Shown here piece after piece: positions 1 to 8,123 of a stretch of 43,844 nucleotides of DNA. Under the pieces are notes generated by a model. It was not told the origin of the DNA. It searched no databases and saw only the letters and a program-made list of their open reading frames with translations. The DNA is from Candidatus Stackebrandtia excrementipullorum (lineage in GTDB: Bacteria; Actinomycetota; Actinomycetes; Mycobacteriales; Micromonosporaceae). Position numbers and translations under genes: made by a program. The first letter of the stretch is position 1. Every line of letters begins with the position of its first letter. The stretch is taken from contig DXGR01000110.1 of the NCBI GenBank assembly GCA_019113825.1, positions 1 through 43,844 on the forward strand. The letters are read 5' to 3'.

Positions 1-71
1 CGGGACCGCCACGACCACGACCGCCGCCACCGGGACCGCCACGACCACGACCGCCGCCACCGGGACCGCCA
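1..71 (-). repeat. 30-bp tandem repeat coding for Gly/Arg-rich IF-2 segment
   Basis: Two identical 30-bp units lie at 1-30 and 31-60, and a third begins at 61 and diverges after about 11 bases. Each unit is exactly ten codons, reading on the minus strand as a G/R-rich decapeptide containing GGGGRGRGG. It is inside the infB frame, so it changes protein length without a frameshift. More copies may lie outside the window. Confidence 0.9.
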
Positions 72-820
72 CCGCCCGTGGGGCGGGACGACGGCATCAT
101 CGACGGGCTGGGGCGAGGCGGCATGTTGGAGGGACTTGGGCGCGGACCGCCGGGGCGGTCTCCGCCACGCTCTCCGCCGGGCCGCGGGCCGGGCTTGGGT
201 GCTCCCGAACCGGGGCGTCCCTTGGCCGAGCCACCACCGGTGACACCGAACGGGTTGTTGCCGCCCGGACGTGGGCCCGGCTTGGGGCCGGGGCGTGGAA
301 CGGGACGACGCTCAGGCGCCGATCCGCCACCGGGGCGTTCACCGTCACCACGAGATTGACGCTTACGTGCCTCTTCAGCAGCCTTGACCGCAGCTTCCTG
401 CTGCTTCTTCAACGCCTCTGCCCTCGCCTGAGTGGCGGCGACTTCGATGTCGTGCGCACTGGCGGGTTTGGTCGCCGATACCGGCGGACCGGGAACCGGA
501 CGCTTTTTGCCCGGGGTCTTCTTTTCTACCTTCTTCACCGGTCCCGGCTTGGCCGACGGGGCCTTGGGCCGGGGACCGGGCTTCGCCGTTACACCCGTTT
601 TCTTTGCCGGGGCGGCAGCTGCCGTCTCTTCGGCCTTCTCCGGCTTGGAACCGGAGGGGGCGGCTGCGAATTCGTCACGCAACCGACGCGCCACTGGCGC
701 TTCCACCGTGCTCGACGCTGACTTGACAAACTCACCCATATCGCTGAGTTTGGCGAGCACGATCTTGCTCGTCACACCGAACTCTTTGGCGAGTTCGTGT
801 ACGCGGGCCTTGCCTGCCAC
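1..820 (-). CDS. infB: Translation initiation factor IF-2, N-terminal part (cut by window start)
   Basis: This is the 5' part of infB; the GTPase and fMet-tRNA-binding domains lie beyond the window. The first ~50 residues ([18 protein letters not shown], then a [14 protein letters not shown]-like stretch) are the classic IF2_N helical domain. An Ala/Pro/Lys-rich region follows, with a short charged helix ([17 protein letters not shown]). The visible part ends in a Gly/Arg/Pro-rich tract that reaches the edge, as is normal for the long disordered actinobacterial IF-2 N-terminus. The GTG at 820 is chosen because GAGGAG sits 4-5 nt upstream; an in-frame ATG at 832 overlaps that ribosome site and is less likely. 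It is last in the rimP-nusA-ylxR-infB order. The protein delivers initiator tRNA to the 30S subunit. Confidence 0.94.
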   Translation of the reverse strand, partial: MAGKARVHELAKEFGVTSKIVLAKLSDMGEFVKSASSTVEAPVARRLRDEFAAAPSGSKPEKAEETAAAAPAKKTGVTAKPGPRPKAPSAKPGPVKKVEKKTPGKKRPVPGPPVSATKPASAHDIEVAATQARAEALKKQQEAAVKAAEEARKRQSRGDGERPGGGSAPERRPVPRPGPKPGPRPGGNNPFGVTGGGSAKGRPGSGAPKPGPRPGGERGGDRPGGPRPSPSNMPPRPSPSMMPSSRPTGGGGPGGGGRGRGGPGGGGRGRGGP

Positions 821-835
821 TGCACTCCTCATCTC

Positions 836-866
836 GAGGTCGCGCGGGCGACGGCCCGCCGACCTC
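836..866 (-). promoter_or_regulatory. Strong hairpin just upstream of infB ribosome-binding site
   Basis: GAGGTCG plus GCGGGC pair with GCCCGC plus CGACCTC, giving about 13 base pairs with one bulged base and a 4-nt loop. On the minus strand it ends only a few bases before the GAGGAG ribosome site of infB. There is no T-run, so simple intrinsic termination is not clear. It could be a leader or processing structure in the ylxR-infB gap. Confidence 0.5.
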
Positions 867-926
867 AACTATGCACTTGATGCCTGGTCATTGGTTTGAC
901 AGCTTCATCGTGTGCTCATGTCCGGT

Positions 927-1268
927 CTACCTACCTTGCTTTCGCGGGTGAACATCGCCATGTCCACCGTCGACGTTCCGAGTCACCGAACGCGTATCGG
1001 TTACATAACGTTCCAAGTCGGTCGCATCTATTCCCGCCCTCAGTCGCAAGGCCCGCACAAAGGCGCGCTTCCGCAACGCTTCTGTCAGGCAAGCCACATC
1101 GGGGTGGAGATGCGCGCCTCGACCGGGCAATCTGCGTGAGGGATCAGGAGTCAGCCGATACCCCGTAGCGTCAGCGCCGGCAACGGCAACGACACGCAGC
1201 AACTCGGTGGCCGACGCCCGAGTACGGCAACCCACACAGGTGCGAATGACCTCCGCGCGACGGACCAC
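927..1268 (-). CDS. ylxR: YlxR family RNA-binding protein (DUF448)
   Basis: A small basic protein of about 113 residues. The family signature is near the N-terminus: RTCVGCRTRA, then ELLRVVA, a GRGAHLHPDVACL segment and KRAFVRALR. YlxR proteins are nucleoid- or RNA-associated factors always found between nusA and infB; a role with RNase P or as a global regulator has been proposed in other bacteria. The GTG at 1268 lies 14 bases after the nusA stop and gives the family-typical start (VVRRAEVIRTCVGC). The frame stays open upstream into nusA, but that extension looks like out-of-frame nusA sequence. I see no clear ribosome site, so translation may be coupled to nusA. Confidence 0.88.
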   Translation of the reverse strand: MVRRAEVIRTCVGCRTRASATELLRVVAVAGADATGYRLTPDPSRRLPGRGAHLHPDVACLTEALRKRAFVRALRLRAGIDATDLERYVTDTRSVTRNVDGGHGDVHPRKQGR

Positions 1269-1282
1269 CAGAAATAATACCC

Positions 1283-2338
1283 CTAAGCGTTGACGCCGCC
1301 CGCTCCCACCTCGGACTCGGGCGGAGAGTCGGACGTTGATCCGTTCTGACCACCGTCGGCGTCGGGCGCGGCGTCCGACTTGATGTCGATACGCCACCCG
1401 GTAAGCCGTGCCGCCAATCGGGCGTTCTGCCCTTCTCGGCCGATAGCCAACGACAGTTGGAAATCTGGAACCACGACACGTGCAACCTTGTCGTCCATGT
1501 CGATGATCTGTGTCCGGACGACCTTCGCCGGAGACAATGCATTCCCGACGAACTGTCCGGGGTCGTCGGAGTAGTCGATGATGTCGATTTTCTCGCCGTC
1601 GAGCTCACTCATCACCGCTCGAACACGCGCGCCCATCGGACCGATGCACGCGCCCTTGGCATTGAGGTCGGGAACCGTCGCACGTACCGCGATCTTGGTG
1701 CGGTGGCCCGCTTCTCGAGCGACGGCCGCGATCTCCACGGTTCCGTCTGCGATCTCGGGAACCTCCATGGCGAACAGTTTGCGCACCAGGTTCGGGTGGG
1801 TTCGGGACAGGGTGATCTGCGGGCGGCGAGCCCCACGTGTCACCTGAACCACCGAGGCCCGCAAGCGGCGCCCGTGGGAGTAGTCCTCACCGGGAACCTG
1901 CTCGACGTGCGGAAGGATCGCCTCGATCCTTCCCAGATCGACGACGACGATGCCCTTCTCCGCACGGCCCCCGTCGGCTTGGATCACCCCGGTGACGATG
2001 TCGCCTTCCATGCCCGCGTACTCACCGAAGTTGACATCGTCGGTGGCCTCTCGCAGTCGCTGCATGATGACCTGCTTGGCCGTCATGGCCGCAATGCGAC
2101 CGAAGTCGGCAGGAGTGTCGTCCCACTCGCGCACGACGTTCCCGTCGGCGTCCAGCTCCCTGGCGTAGACGGTCGCGGCACCGGTTTCCCGGTTGATGTC
2201 CACACGCGCAATCGGGTTGGCATCCGGCGTGTGACGGTACGCGGTCAGAAGCGCGCTTTCGATGGCGTTGATGATGGTGTGGAACGGGATGTCGCGTTCA
2301 CGTTCCAGCGACCGCAGCGTCACAAGATCGATGTGCAT
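1283..2338 (-). CDS. nusA: Transcription termination/antitermination factor NusA
   Basis: A 351-residue NusA, the usual actinobacterial length, with no C-terminal acidic repeats of the E. coli type. The N-terminal RNA-polymerase-binding domain begins [19 protein letters not shown]. It is followed by an S1 domain (around GDIVTGVIQ) and two KH domains, with [14 protein letters not shown] and the second KH motif [22 protein letters not shown] near the end. The protein binds RNA polymerase and nascent RNA and tunes pausing, termination and rRNA antitermination. The ATG at 2338 has an ideal ribosome site, AGGAGGGG, 6 nt upstream, overlapping the rimP stop region. The gap to rimP is 3 nt, so they form one operon. 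Confidence 0.97.
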   Translation of the reverse strand: MHIDLVTLRSLERERDIPFHTIINAIESALLTAYRHTPDANPIARVDINRETGAATVYARELDADGNVVREWDDTPADFGRIAAMTAKQVIMQRLREATDDVNFGEYAGMEGDIVTGVIQADGGRAEKGIVVVDLGRIEAILPHVEQVPGEDYSHGRRLRASVVQVTRGARRPQITLSRTHPNLVRKLFAMEVPEIADGTVEIAAVAREAGHRTKIAVRATVPDLNAKGACIGPMGARVRAVMSELDGEKIDIIDYSDDPGQFVGNALSPAKVVRTQIIDMDDKVARVVVPDFQLSLAIGREGQNARLAARLTGWRIDIKSDAAPDADGGQNGSTSDSPPESEVGAGGVNA

Positions 2339-2341
2339 CGC

Positions 2342-2854
2342 TCACCCCTCCTTTTCTTCGGTCCCGGCCGAACGGGAAAACTCCAGTTGAATGCGTCCGG
2401 CTCCCAGGTCTTCGTAGGCTATCGCTCGTGTCCGACCGGATACGAGCAATTCGACGCCCTGTTCATCGGCAGCCTGGATCCGACCGGTCGTGTTCTCTTC
2501 GCCCACCGAGACCGTCACCAGCCTGCCGATGTTACGCCGCCAGTGTCGAGGGAGATTCAGCGGACGGTCGACTCCCGGCGAGGAGACCTCCAACGTGTAG
2601 GACGTGGTGGCGAAAGGCCCCCCGGACGCCTCCGCCTCGTCGAGGGCTTTGGACAGGCTTCGTGACACTCCGGCGATCGCGTCCAGGTTGGCGCCGCCGT
2701 CGCGGTCGACGAGAACGCGAACCAATGTTCGACGTCCCGCCTTCGAGACCTTCAGGTCCTCAAGGTCATATCCGTCGGCGGCCAACATGGGCTCGATGAC
2801 GTCCCGAATCCGCTTACGGATCGCTTCGCTCACGTTCGTACAACCCCCAGACAA
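2342..2854 (-). CDS. rimP: Ribosome maturation factor RimP
   Basis: RimP assists 30S subunit maturation. The fold is visible: an N-terminal domain with DVIEPMLAADGYDLEDLKV, then RTLVRVLVDRDGG, AGVSRSLSKALDE and the signature YTLEVSSPGVDRPL, followed by a C-terminal Sm-like beta domain (RLVTVSVGEENTTGRI). It has 170 residues from a TTG at 2854, which has GAGGA 5 nt upstream. A GTG at 2833 (VSEAIRKR) is an alternative, with a weaker G-run 10 nt upstream. It is first in the rimP-nusA-ylxR-infB operon, and the 100-bp gap to the divergent DUF4439 gene must hold the operon promoter. Confidence 0.93.
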   Translation of the reverse strand: MSGGCTNVSEAIRKRIRDVIEPMLAADGYDLEDLKVSKAGRRTLVRVLVDRDGGANLDAIAGVSRSLSKALDEAEASGGPFATTSYTLEVSSPGVDRPLNLPRHWRRNIGRLVTVSVGEENTTGRIQAADEQGVELLVSGRTRAIAYEDLGAGRIQLEFSRSAGTEEKEG

Positions 2855-2954
2855 CAGCGTCCTCTGTCACGGGCGAGGGTATCCGACTTATCGGTCACAC
2901 GCATCGGCGGCGGCTGCACGTGGTCCGGCTCCGAGCGCCTGTCACAATTGTCCG

Positions 2955-3419
2955 GTGTCTGTCTTGAACTCGGTCGGCCATACGCGGCGTGGGCTTTTTG
3001 TCGCTGCCGCGGCTGTGGCCTTGAGTGGCTGCACCGCCTCCCGACCGCAGTCGTCGCCACCGGTTGACGACACACCACCATTGCGCCCGCTATTGGACTT
3101 CGCGTCCGGTCAGGTCGCCAAGCTGGATACTGCTGCCGAGCAGGGAAGCCTGGATCCGGCCACCGTGCAGATGCTGCGGGACAACCATGCCGCGCACGCC
3201 GCCGAACTGGCGCGAATCTTCGGCATTCACGTGCCCGAGGGGGATGGCGCTCTCGACGGGGACCCGTGGGAGGAGTTGCTGCGGCTGGAGACCGAAGGGG
3301 CCCGCCAGGCCGCCGAAGCGTGTGTCGCCGCAGGCCCGGTGTACGCGACCATCTTGGGTGAAATCGCCGCGTGCCGTTCCGCTCATGCCGATGCGCTGGA
3401 GGTGCTTGGTGGCCGGTGA
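2955..3419 (+). CDS. Ferritin-like (DUF4439-related) Tat-type lipoprotein
   Basis: A 154-residue exported protein. The N-terminus HTRRGLFVAAAAVALSGC has a twin-arginine pair, a hydrophobic core and a lipobox ending in Cys, so it is probably a Tat-exported lipoprotein. The rest is alpha-helical with a ferritin-like look: LLDFASGQVAKLDTAAEQ, MLRDNHAAHAAELARIF and AEACVAAGPVYATILGEIAACRSAHADAL. Similar proteins occur beside rimP in many actinobacteria; their function is unknown. I see no full EXXH iron-site pattern, so metal binding is unproven. The GTG at 2955 precedes the signal peptide. The end overlaps the next gene by 11 nt, implying coupling. Confidence 0.8.
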   Translation: MSVLNSVGHTRRGLFVAAAAVALSGCTASRPQSSPPVDDTPPLRPLLDFASGQVAKLDTAAEQGSLDPATVQMLRDNHAAHAAELARIFGIHVPEGDGALDGDPWEELLRLETEGARQAAEACVAAGPVYATILGEIAACRSAHADALEVLGGR

Positions 3420-3831
3420 ACTGGATGCGGGGCTCATCGCGGAGTACGAGGCGATCTTCACCTACGGGGACGCGGGGCCTCATCTGTCGGATGCACAGGC
3501 CGAAACCGCACGGACGGCGGAAGAACGTCACCGCGACATGCGGGACGCGGTGTTGACGTGGCTGCACCACGCCGAACACGAACCTCCGGCCATGCAACCG
3601 GTGTACGAACTCCCCATCGACCCCGTCGACGCTGACAGCGCGGCCGAGGCGATCCATCAAGCGGAACAACGGTGTGTCCGGGCCTGGCGTTCGGTGCTGG
3701 CCGCCACCGACGGCGAGTCCCGTGACCTGGCGGTGCGGGCGATGTCGGAAAGCGCGGTGTCTTTGGGGCGTTGGCGTAGGGTCCTTGGCCAGACCCCCTC
3801 CGTCGACGCCTTCCCCGGGCGTTCCGCCTGA
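3409..3831 (+). CDS. DUF4439 ferritin-like protein
   Basis: A 140-residue soluble helical protein. The opening AGELDAGLIAEYEAIFTYG and the following helices (AETARTAEERHRDMRDAVLTWL, EAIHQAEQRCVRAWRSVLAATDG, RDLAVRAMSESAVSLGRWR) match the DUF4439 four-helix ferritin-like family. The conserved EYEAIFTYG segment is the family hallmark. The GTG at 3409 has GGAGG 6 nt upstream inside the preceding gene and overlaps it by 11 nt, so the two ferritin-like proteins are probably co-translated and may act together. The reaction is unknown; the conserved position next to rimP is the main context. Confidence 0.85.
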   Translation: MAGELDAGLIAEYEAIFTYGDAGPHLSDAQAETARTAEERHRDMRDAVLTWLHHAEHEPPAMQPVYELPIDPVDADSAAEAIHQAEQRCVRAWRSVLAATDGESRDLAVRAMSESAVSLGRWRRVLGQTPSVDAFPGRSA

Positions 3832-3877
3832 TCGGTTTCGTCGTGGGCCGCGTTGGATACGGCCTCCGATCCGGGTC

Positions 3878-3900
3878 TCGCCGCCCGCCGACGGCGGCGA
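3878..3900 (+). terminator. Candidate terminator hairpin after the DUF4439 pair
   Basis: TCGCCGCC and GGCGGCGA form a perfect 8-bp GC-rich stem with a 7-nt loop, 46 nt after the DUF4439 stop. There is no T-run, common for actinobacterial terminators. Confidence 0.5.
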
Positions 3901-3989
3901 CCGGCCAGGGATGATCAACTTTTGGTCAGTGTTTCGGCTGGAGACTTGCCGATCACCTACCAGGTAGGCACCATTGCGACCATCGGTAA

Positions 3990-4020
3990 TATACTCGGTA
4001 TAGTCTATATACCCGGTATC
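3990..4020. promoter_or_regulatory. Tandem near-palindromic operators upstream of padR
   Basis: Two 13-bp near-palindromes of the form TATAC-NCG-GTATA lie at 3990-4002 (perfect arms) and 4008-4020 (one base off). Their centres are 18 bp apart, just upstream of the padR ribosome site. A possible -10 hexamer TATAGT (3999-4004) overlaps both, with a weak -35 (TTGCGA, 3974-3979). The position fits autoregulation by the PadR protein that follows; that link is inference. Confidence 0.65.
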
Positions 4021-4037
4021 TAATCGAGGAGGGCTCG

Positions 4038-4619
4038 ATGAGTGTCAAACACGGCCTACTGGCTCTATTGGAGCGAGGCCCCGCCTACGGCTATCAATTG
4101 CGCGCATCCTTTGAAGAATCAACCGGAGCCACCTGGCCGCTCAACATCGGCCAGGTGTACACCACCCTCACTCGACTGGAGCGCGACCACCTGGTGCGGG
4201 CGCTACCCGAGAACCAACAGGGCCAGCGTCCCTACACGATCACCGACGCCGGCCGCGCCGCCCTGGCCGTGTGGTTCACCACTCCCGTGACCGGAAACGA
4301 TCGGCCCCGCGACGAACTCGCCATCAAACTGGCTTTGGCGTTGACCACACCCGACATCGACGTGTCGTCGGTGGTGCAGGCCCAGCGCATCGCCACCATT
4401 CGCGCGCTACAGGAATACACACGACTGAAGAAACAGGCAGACAACGGCGACCTCGCGTGGCAACTCATCATCGACTCGATGATCTTCCGCGCCGAGGGCG
4501 AGATTCGTTGGCTGGACCACTGCGAAGCCACCCTGCTGCGCCGAAGCACCACGACCCCTCCCCCATCCGGCAACCGCGTCGACGTCGACGCCCCCGAACG
4601 GGAGGCCACCAACACATGA
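4038..4619 (+). CDS. PadR family transcriptional regulator
   Basis: A 193-residue PadR-type repressor. The N-terminal winged helix is clear: HGLLALLERGPAYGYQL, then GQVYTTLTRLERDHLV and the wing RPYTITDAGRAALAVWF. The C-terminal half (about 90-175) is helical, matching the Vir_C/PadR_C dimerisation region. GAGGAGGG sits 5 nt before the ATG. The stop overlaps the ABC ATPase start as ATGA, so the regulator is made with the transporter it probably controls. PadR proteins of this kind often repress MacB-like ABC exporters in response to hydrophobic or cationic compounds; the ligand here is unknown. Confidence 0.92.
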   Translation: MSVKHGLLALLERGPAYGYQLRASFEESTGATWPLNIGQVYTTLTRLERDHLVRALPENQQGQRPYTITDAGRAALAVWFTTPVTGNDRPRDELAIKLALALTTPDIDVSSVVQAQRIATIRALQEYTRLKKQADNGDLAWQLIIDSMIFRAEGEIRWLDHCEATLLRRSTTTPPPSGNRVDVDAPEREATNT

Positions 4620-5332
4620 GCGTACTGAAAATTTCCCAAGCCCACCGAACCCACGGCATCGGAGCCGCTGCCGTCCACGCGCTACGTGGCGCCGACGTCG
4701 AAGTCGCCGCAGGCGAACTGGTTGCCGTCATGGGGCCGTCCGGCTCCGGCAAGTCCACACTTCTCAACCTTGCCGGGGGCCTCGACACCGCGACCGCGGG
4801 CGACATCGTCGTCGACGGAGTCAACCTGGCCGAATTGTCGCGCAAGCGGCTGGCCCGGCTACGCCGCCGCCGGATCGGTTACATATTCCAGGATTTCAAT
4901 CTGATACCCAGTCTGACCGCCGCCGAAAACGTGGCATTGCCGCTGGAGCTGGACGGTGTCTCGATCCGCGCCGCACGTGCCGCCGCGACGACATCACTGG
5001 GCGAAGTCGGCATCGACGAACTTGCCGACCGGTTCCCCGACGATATGTCCGGCGGGCAACGCCAACGCGTCGCCATCGCTCGTGCCATCGTCGGTGAACG
5101 CCGTCTGATCCTCGCCGACGAACCCACCGGATCTCTCGACTCGCAGACCGGTGAAGCGGTCCTGCGCCTGCTTCGAGACCGCTGCGACAACGGAGCCGCC
5201 GGAATGCTGGTCACCCACGAAGCCCGCCACGCGGGTTGGGCCGACCGGGTCATTTTCCTACGCGACGGAAACATTGTGGATGCATCAAGTCCACTCTCCA
5301 CTCCTGACTCGCTCCTGAGGGCCACCATATGA
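4616..5332 (+). CDS. ABC transporter ATP-binding protein (LolD/MacB type)
   Basis: A 238-residue ATPase. Walker A is GPSGSGKST (about residues 39-47). The Q-loop lies in YIFQDFNLIPSLTAAENVALPLEL, the signature is MSGGQRQRVAIARA, Walker B is RLILADEPTGSLDS and the H-loop is MLVTHE. The motif pattern is that of the LolD/MacB/FtsE group, which pairs with FtsX-type permeases. It overlaps padR upstream and the permease downstream by 4 nt each (ATGA), so all three are translationally coupled. It powers a mechanotransmission-type or export pump at the membrane. Confidence 0.95.
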   Translation: MSVLKISQAHRTHGIGAAAVHALRGADVEVAAGELVAVMGPSGSGKSTLLNLAGGLDTATAGDIVVDGVNLAELSRKRLARLRRRRIGYIFQDFNLIPSLTAAENVALPLELDGVSIRAARAAATTSLGEVGIDELADRFPDDMSGGQRQRVAIARAIVGERRLILADEPTGSLDSQTGEAVLRLLRDRCDNGAAGMLVTHEARHAGWADRVIFLRDGNIVDASSPLSTPDSLLRATI

Positions 5333-8073
5333 ATCTCGCCGACATGTTGCTCTCCATGCGGATGGCGCGCCGAGACGCCCTACGCGCCAAGGGCCGCTCC
5401 GCATTGGTCATCACGCTCATCGCGTTGCCGATCGCCTCGGTCACCGCTTTCACGGTCTTGGACTCCGCATTCGACAGCGGCCAAAACACAACTCGTTCAC
5501 TCGGTGCCGCCGAAGCCGAACTCGCCTGGGACTACACGTCACCGCTGCTGCAGGACCCCACCGCGCGCGACTGGGTCGAGCCCGTCGACGACTCACTGGT
5601 GAAGCGGGAGGAACCGGCCGGCACCGCCGACGTGTTGGCGCTCCTGCCGAAGGGCTCGACCGCGATCGACACGACAACCGAGGTCTTCGACGTCGTCACG
5701 CCCGACGGTGTCACTCACATCAACGCCACGGGCGTCGATCTCACCGAGCCTCTGGCCGCCGACCGGTACACGATCCTCGACGGCACCTTGCCCGAATCCG
5801 GCGAGGTCGCGATCTCCCAGGCGGCCGCCGCACACCTCCAGGTCGACGTCGGCGAGGTCGTCGATCTGGTGGATCAGAGGTTGTCGGTGAGCGCGATCGT
5901 TGAAATGCCGGGCGACATTCACGCCGAGTTCATCGTCGGAGATCCGTCGACCATCGGCGGGCAACACGACGGATGGCTCGTCGACACGGTCTCACCGATG
6001 ACCTGGTCGGATGTCCAGGCCTTGAACGAACACGGCATCACGGTCCTGTCAAAGACCGTGGCAGCGGACCCGCCGCCCTCTCCTGTGGCCACCGGAAACG
6101 GGGTGAATGCCGCGGACTCCATCGCCCTCATCGGTATCGGAGCATTGATCGTTCTGGAAGTGGTTCTTTTGGCGGGGCCGGCCTTTGCCATCGGAGCCAA
6201 GCGCCGCACGCGAGAGTTCGGGCTGATGGCGGCCAACGGCGCCACACCGACCCAAATTCGGCGCACGATACTCGCCGGCGGCCTGCTGTTGGCCCTGACC
6301 GCGACTACGCTCGGCGTCGCGGTCGGCCTGTTGGCCGGTTATGTCGCCACTCCGTTTCTCGAAGGCCTCAACGGGATGAGGACGGTCGGTTTCGGCGCCG
6401 ACACGATGGTGCTACTGGGTGGGGCGGCCGTAGCGGTCACATCGGGCCTGTTGGCCGCCATGGTTCCGGCGTTCACGACATCGCGTCAGACCGTCTTGGC
6501 CTTGCTGACGGGCCGTCGCGGCGTGCGACGTTCCCGGAGGCTGTGGCTGGTAATCGGCCTACTGGTGGCCGCAGCCGGTGCCGCGGCAACATGGATGGGT
6601 ATCACCGGCACGGCTACCGCCATCCCGGTGGGGATCATCCTGGTTGAGCTGGGCCTCGTGTTGTGCACGCCCTCTCTCGTCGGGTTGATCTCTAAATCGG
6701 CGCGTTACCTTCCCCTCACTCCCCGCCTTGCGTTGCGCGACGCCGGCCGGAACAGGACGGCGGCGGCACCGGTCATTTCTGCGATCATGGCTGTGGTCGC
6801 GGTCGGTGCGGCGCTGACGATGTGGTTCACCAGCGACAGGGAACGATTCGAAGCCCTGGACGAGGAGATCGCCGAAGGCACCACGGTTCTCGCGCTCTAC
6901 GCCGATGAGGACCTGTTCGACAACGAAAAAGAGCTGCTTGAACGAAGCGATCAGGCCGAACAGACACTCACCGCGCTCGCCACCGAACACCTCCCCATCG
7001 GCGCGGTGAGCAAACTGTACGAAGCCCGATGCTGGGACGTCATCGAAAACGGACAATGTCAGGTCCTCGCGCAGTCGGCCCCCGACAAGGCATGCCCGTA
7101 TGTCCCGGACAACCCATACGACAGCGACGGGCTCAGCGCGCAGGATCAACAGGCGGCCAGAGAACACCCCCACTGCAACGAAACCGCGTTTTTCGGCGTC
7201 CAGCCCCTCCAAGGCGCGTTCGTCCTCGACGATCCGACGGCGTTGACCGACGTCTTTGCGTTGCCCGAGAACGAAGCCGCCGAAGCCGTCGCCGTGTTGG
7301 AGGAGGGCGGCATCCTCGTCGGAGACCCCGATTTGGTCGACAACGGCACGGTGACCGTCGACATTCACGTGTTCGGCGACCCCGGTACCGATGCACAGGT
7401 GTATTCGAGTGTCACCGCACCCGGTTACGCCATCGACGCTCCCGGCGACACCATCCTGCTCGGTCGGCACAGCGCAGAACAGCTGGATGTTCCGTTTGAA
7501 CGGAACCCGGTCCTGGTCGGAGCACCTACGGACACCCCCACCGCGGCCCAGATCGAAGCGTTCGACGGCGCGTTGTTGGCGGAAGGGCTCGACCCCAGTT
7601 CGACAACCGCGCGACCGATCATCGCCATCACGACGATCATGGCCAAACCGGAAACCGAACCGCTGGCGCCCGTCATGCTCGTTCTGTCGATCATCACCGG
7701 TTTTCTGGCGTTGGCGGCCACCGGTGTGGCAACGGCGCTGGCCGCGGCCGAGTCCCGTCGGGACCTGGTGACGTTGGGAGTGATCGGTGCCTCGCCGGGC
7801 ATACGTCGCAGGTTGAGCCTGTGCCAGGCGGCCGTGGTGTCGGTCCTGGGGACGTCGCTGGGAGTCGTGGTCGGCGTTGGTTTCACCGCCGCAGTCCTTG
7901 CGGCACAGAACGTTCAACTCGCTACCCGATATCCGATCGTCCAGCCGCTCCCGATCGATATTCCATGGCCGAGCGTGATCGTGGCACTGATCATCGTCCC
8001 CGCGGTGGCCATGCTCGGGGCCGCGGTGTTCACGAAGTCGAAAATCCCGAGCGAACATCGAGTGGCCGGCTAA
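5329..8073 (+). CDS. FtsX-type ABC transporter permease (914 aa)
   Basis: A large permease with duplicated FtsX architecture. A first TM segment (ALVITLIALPIASVTAFTVL, about 24-43) precedes an extracytoplasmic domain of about 200 residues. A TM bundle of the FtsX domain follows (SIALIGIGALIVLEVVLLAG, the RTREFGLMAANGATPTQIRR coupling region, then further TMs to ~450). Next come a second extracytoplasmic domain of about 300 residues with several Cys, then a C-terminal FtsX domain (IITGFLALAATGVATALAAAESRRDLVTLGVIGASPGIRR and final TMs). It works with the coupled ATPase. Its substrate is unknown; antimicrobial or lipid-active compounds are plausible by analogy with PadR-linked systems. It ends in a strong hairpin shared with the convergent operon. 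Confidence 0.92.
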   Translation: MNLADMLLSMRMARRDALRAKGRSALVITLIALPIASVTAFTVLDSAFDSGQNTTRSLGAAEAELAWDYTSPLLQDPTARDWVEPVDDSLVKREEPAGTADVLALLPKGSTAIDTTTEVFDVVTPDGVTHINATGVDLTEPLAADRYTILDGTLPESGEVAISQAAAAHLQVDVGEVVDLVDQRLSVSAIVEMPGDIHAEFIVGDPSTIGGQHDGWLVDTVSPMTWSDVQALNEHGITVLSKTVAADPPPSPVATGNGVNAADSIALIGIGALIVLEVVLLAGPAFAIGAKRRTREFGLMAANGATPTQIRRTILAGGLLLALTATTLGVAVGLLAGYVATPFLEGLNGMRTVGFGADTMVLLGGAAVAVTSGLLAAMVPAFTTSRQTVLALLTGRRGVRRSRRLWLVIGLLVAAAGAAATWMGITGTATAIPVGIILVELGLVLCTPSLVGLISKSARYLPLTPRLALRDAGRNRTAAAPVISAIMAVVAVGAALTMWFTSDRERFEALDEEIAEGTTVLALYADEDLFDNEKELLERSDQAEQTLTALATEHLPIGAVSKLYEARCWDVIENGQCQVLAQSAPDKACPYVPDNPYDSDGLSAQDQQAAREHPHCNETAFFGVQPLQGAFVLDDPTALTDVFALPENEAAEAVAVLEEGGILVGDPDLVDNGTVTVDIHVFGDPGTDAQVYSSVTAPGYAIDAPGDTILLGRHSAEQLDVPFERNPVLVGAPTDTPTAAQIEAFDGALLAEGLDPSSTTARPIIAITTIMAKPETEPLAPVMLVLSIITGFLALAATGVATALAAAESRRDLVTLGVIGASPGIRRRLSLCQAAVVSVLGTSLGVVVGVGFTAAVLAAQNVQLATRYPIVQPLPIDIPWPSVIVALIIVPAVAMLGAAVFTKSKIPSEHRVAG

Positions 8074-8083
8074 ACGCTAAAAG

Positions 8084-8110
8084 GGGGGACGCCCGGTGGA
8101 GGCGTCCCCC
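8084..8110 (-). terminator. Bidirectional terminator between convergent ABC operons
   Basis: GGGGGACGCC and GGCGTCCCCC form a perfect 10-bp stem with a 7-nt loop. On the minus strand the stem is followed by CTTTT, a proper intrinsic terminator for the minus operon ending at 8124. On the plus strand it lies 10 nt after the permease stop but without a T-run. Confidence 0.85.
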
Positions 8111-8123
8111 ATCGAATCGATGT

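Noticed and set aside
1-71. Possible CRISPR-like direct repeats at the window start
   Set aside because: The 30-bp units are adjacent with no spacers and are in frame in infB.
1457-2665. 402-codon open frame on the plus strand
   Set aside because: It is antisense to nusA and rimP, with composition typical of the opposite strand of GC-rich genes and no recognisable domain.
2830-3918. 362-codon open frame on the minus strand across the DUF4439 genes
   Set aside because: It overlaps rimP and runs antisense to two genes with signal peptide, lipobox and family motifs.
6559-8058. 499-codon open frame on the minus strand
   Set aside because: It is the complement of the FtsX permease; no motif and no ribosome site.
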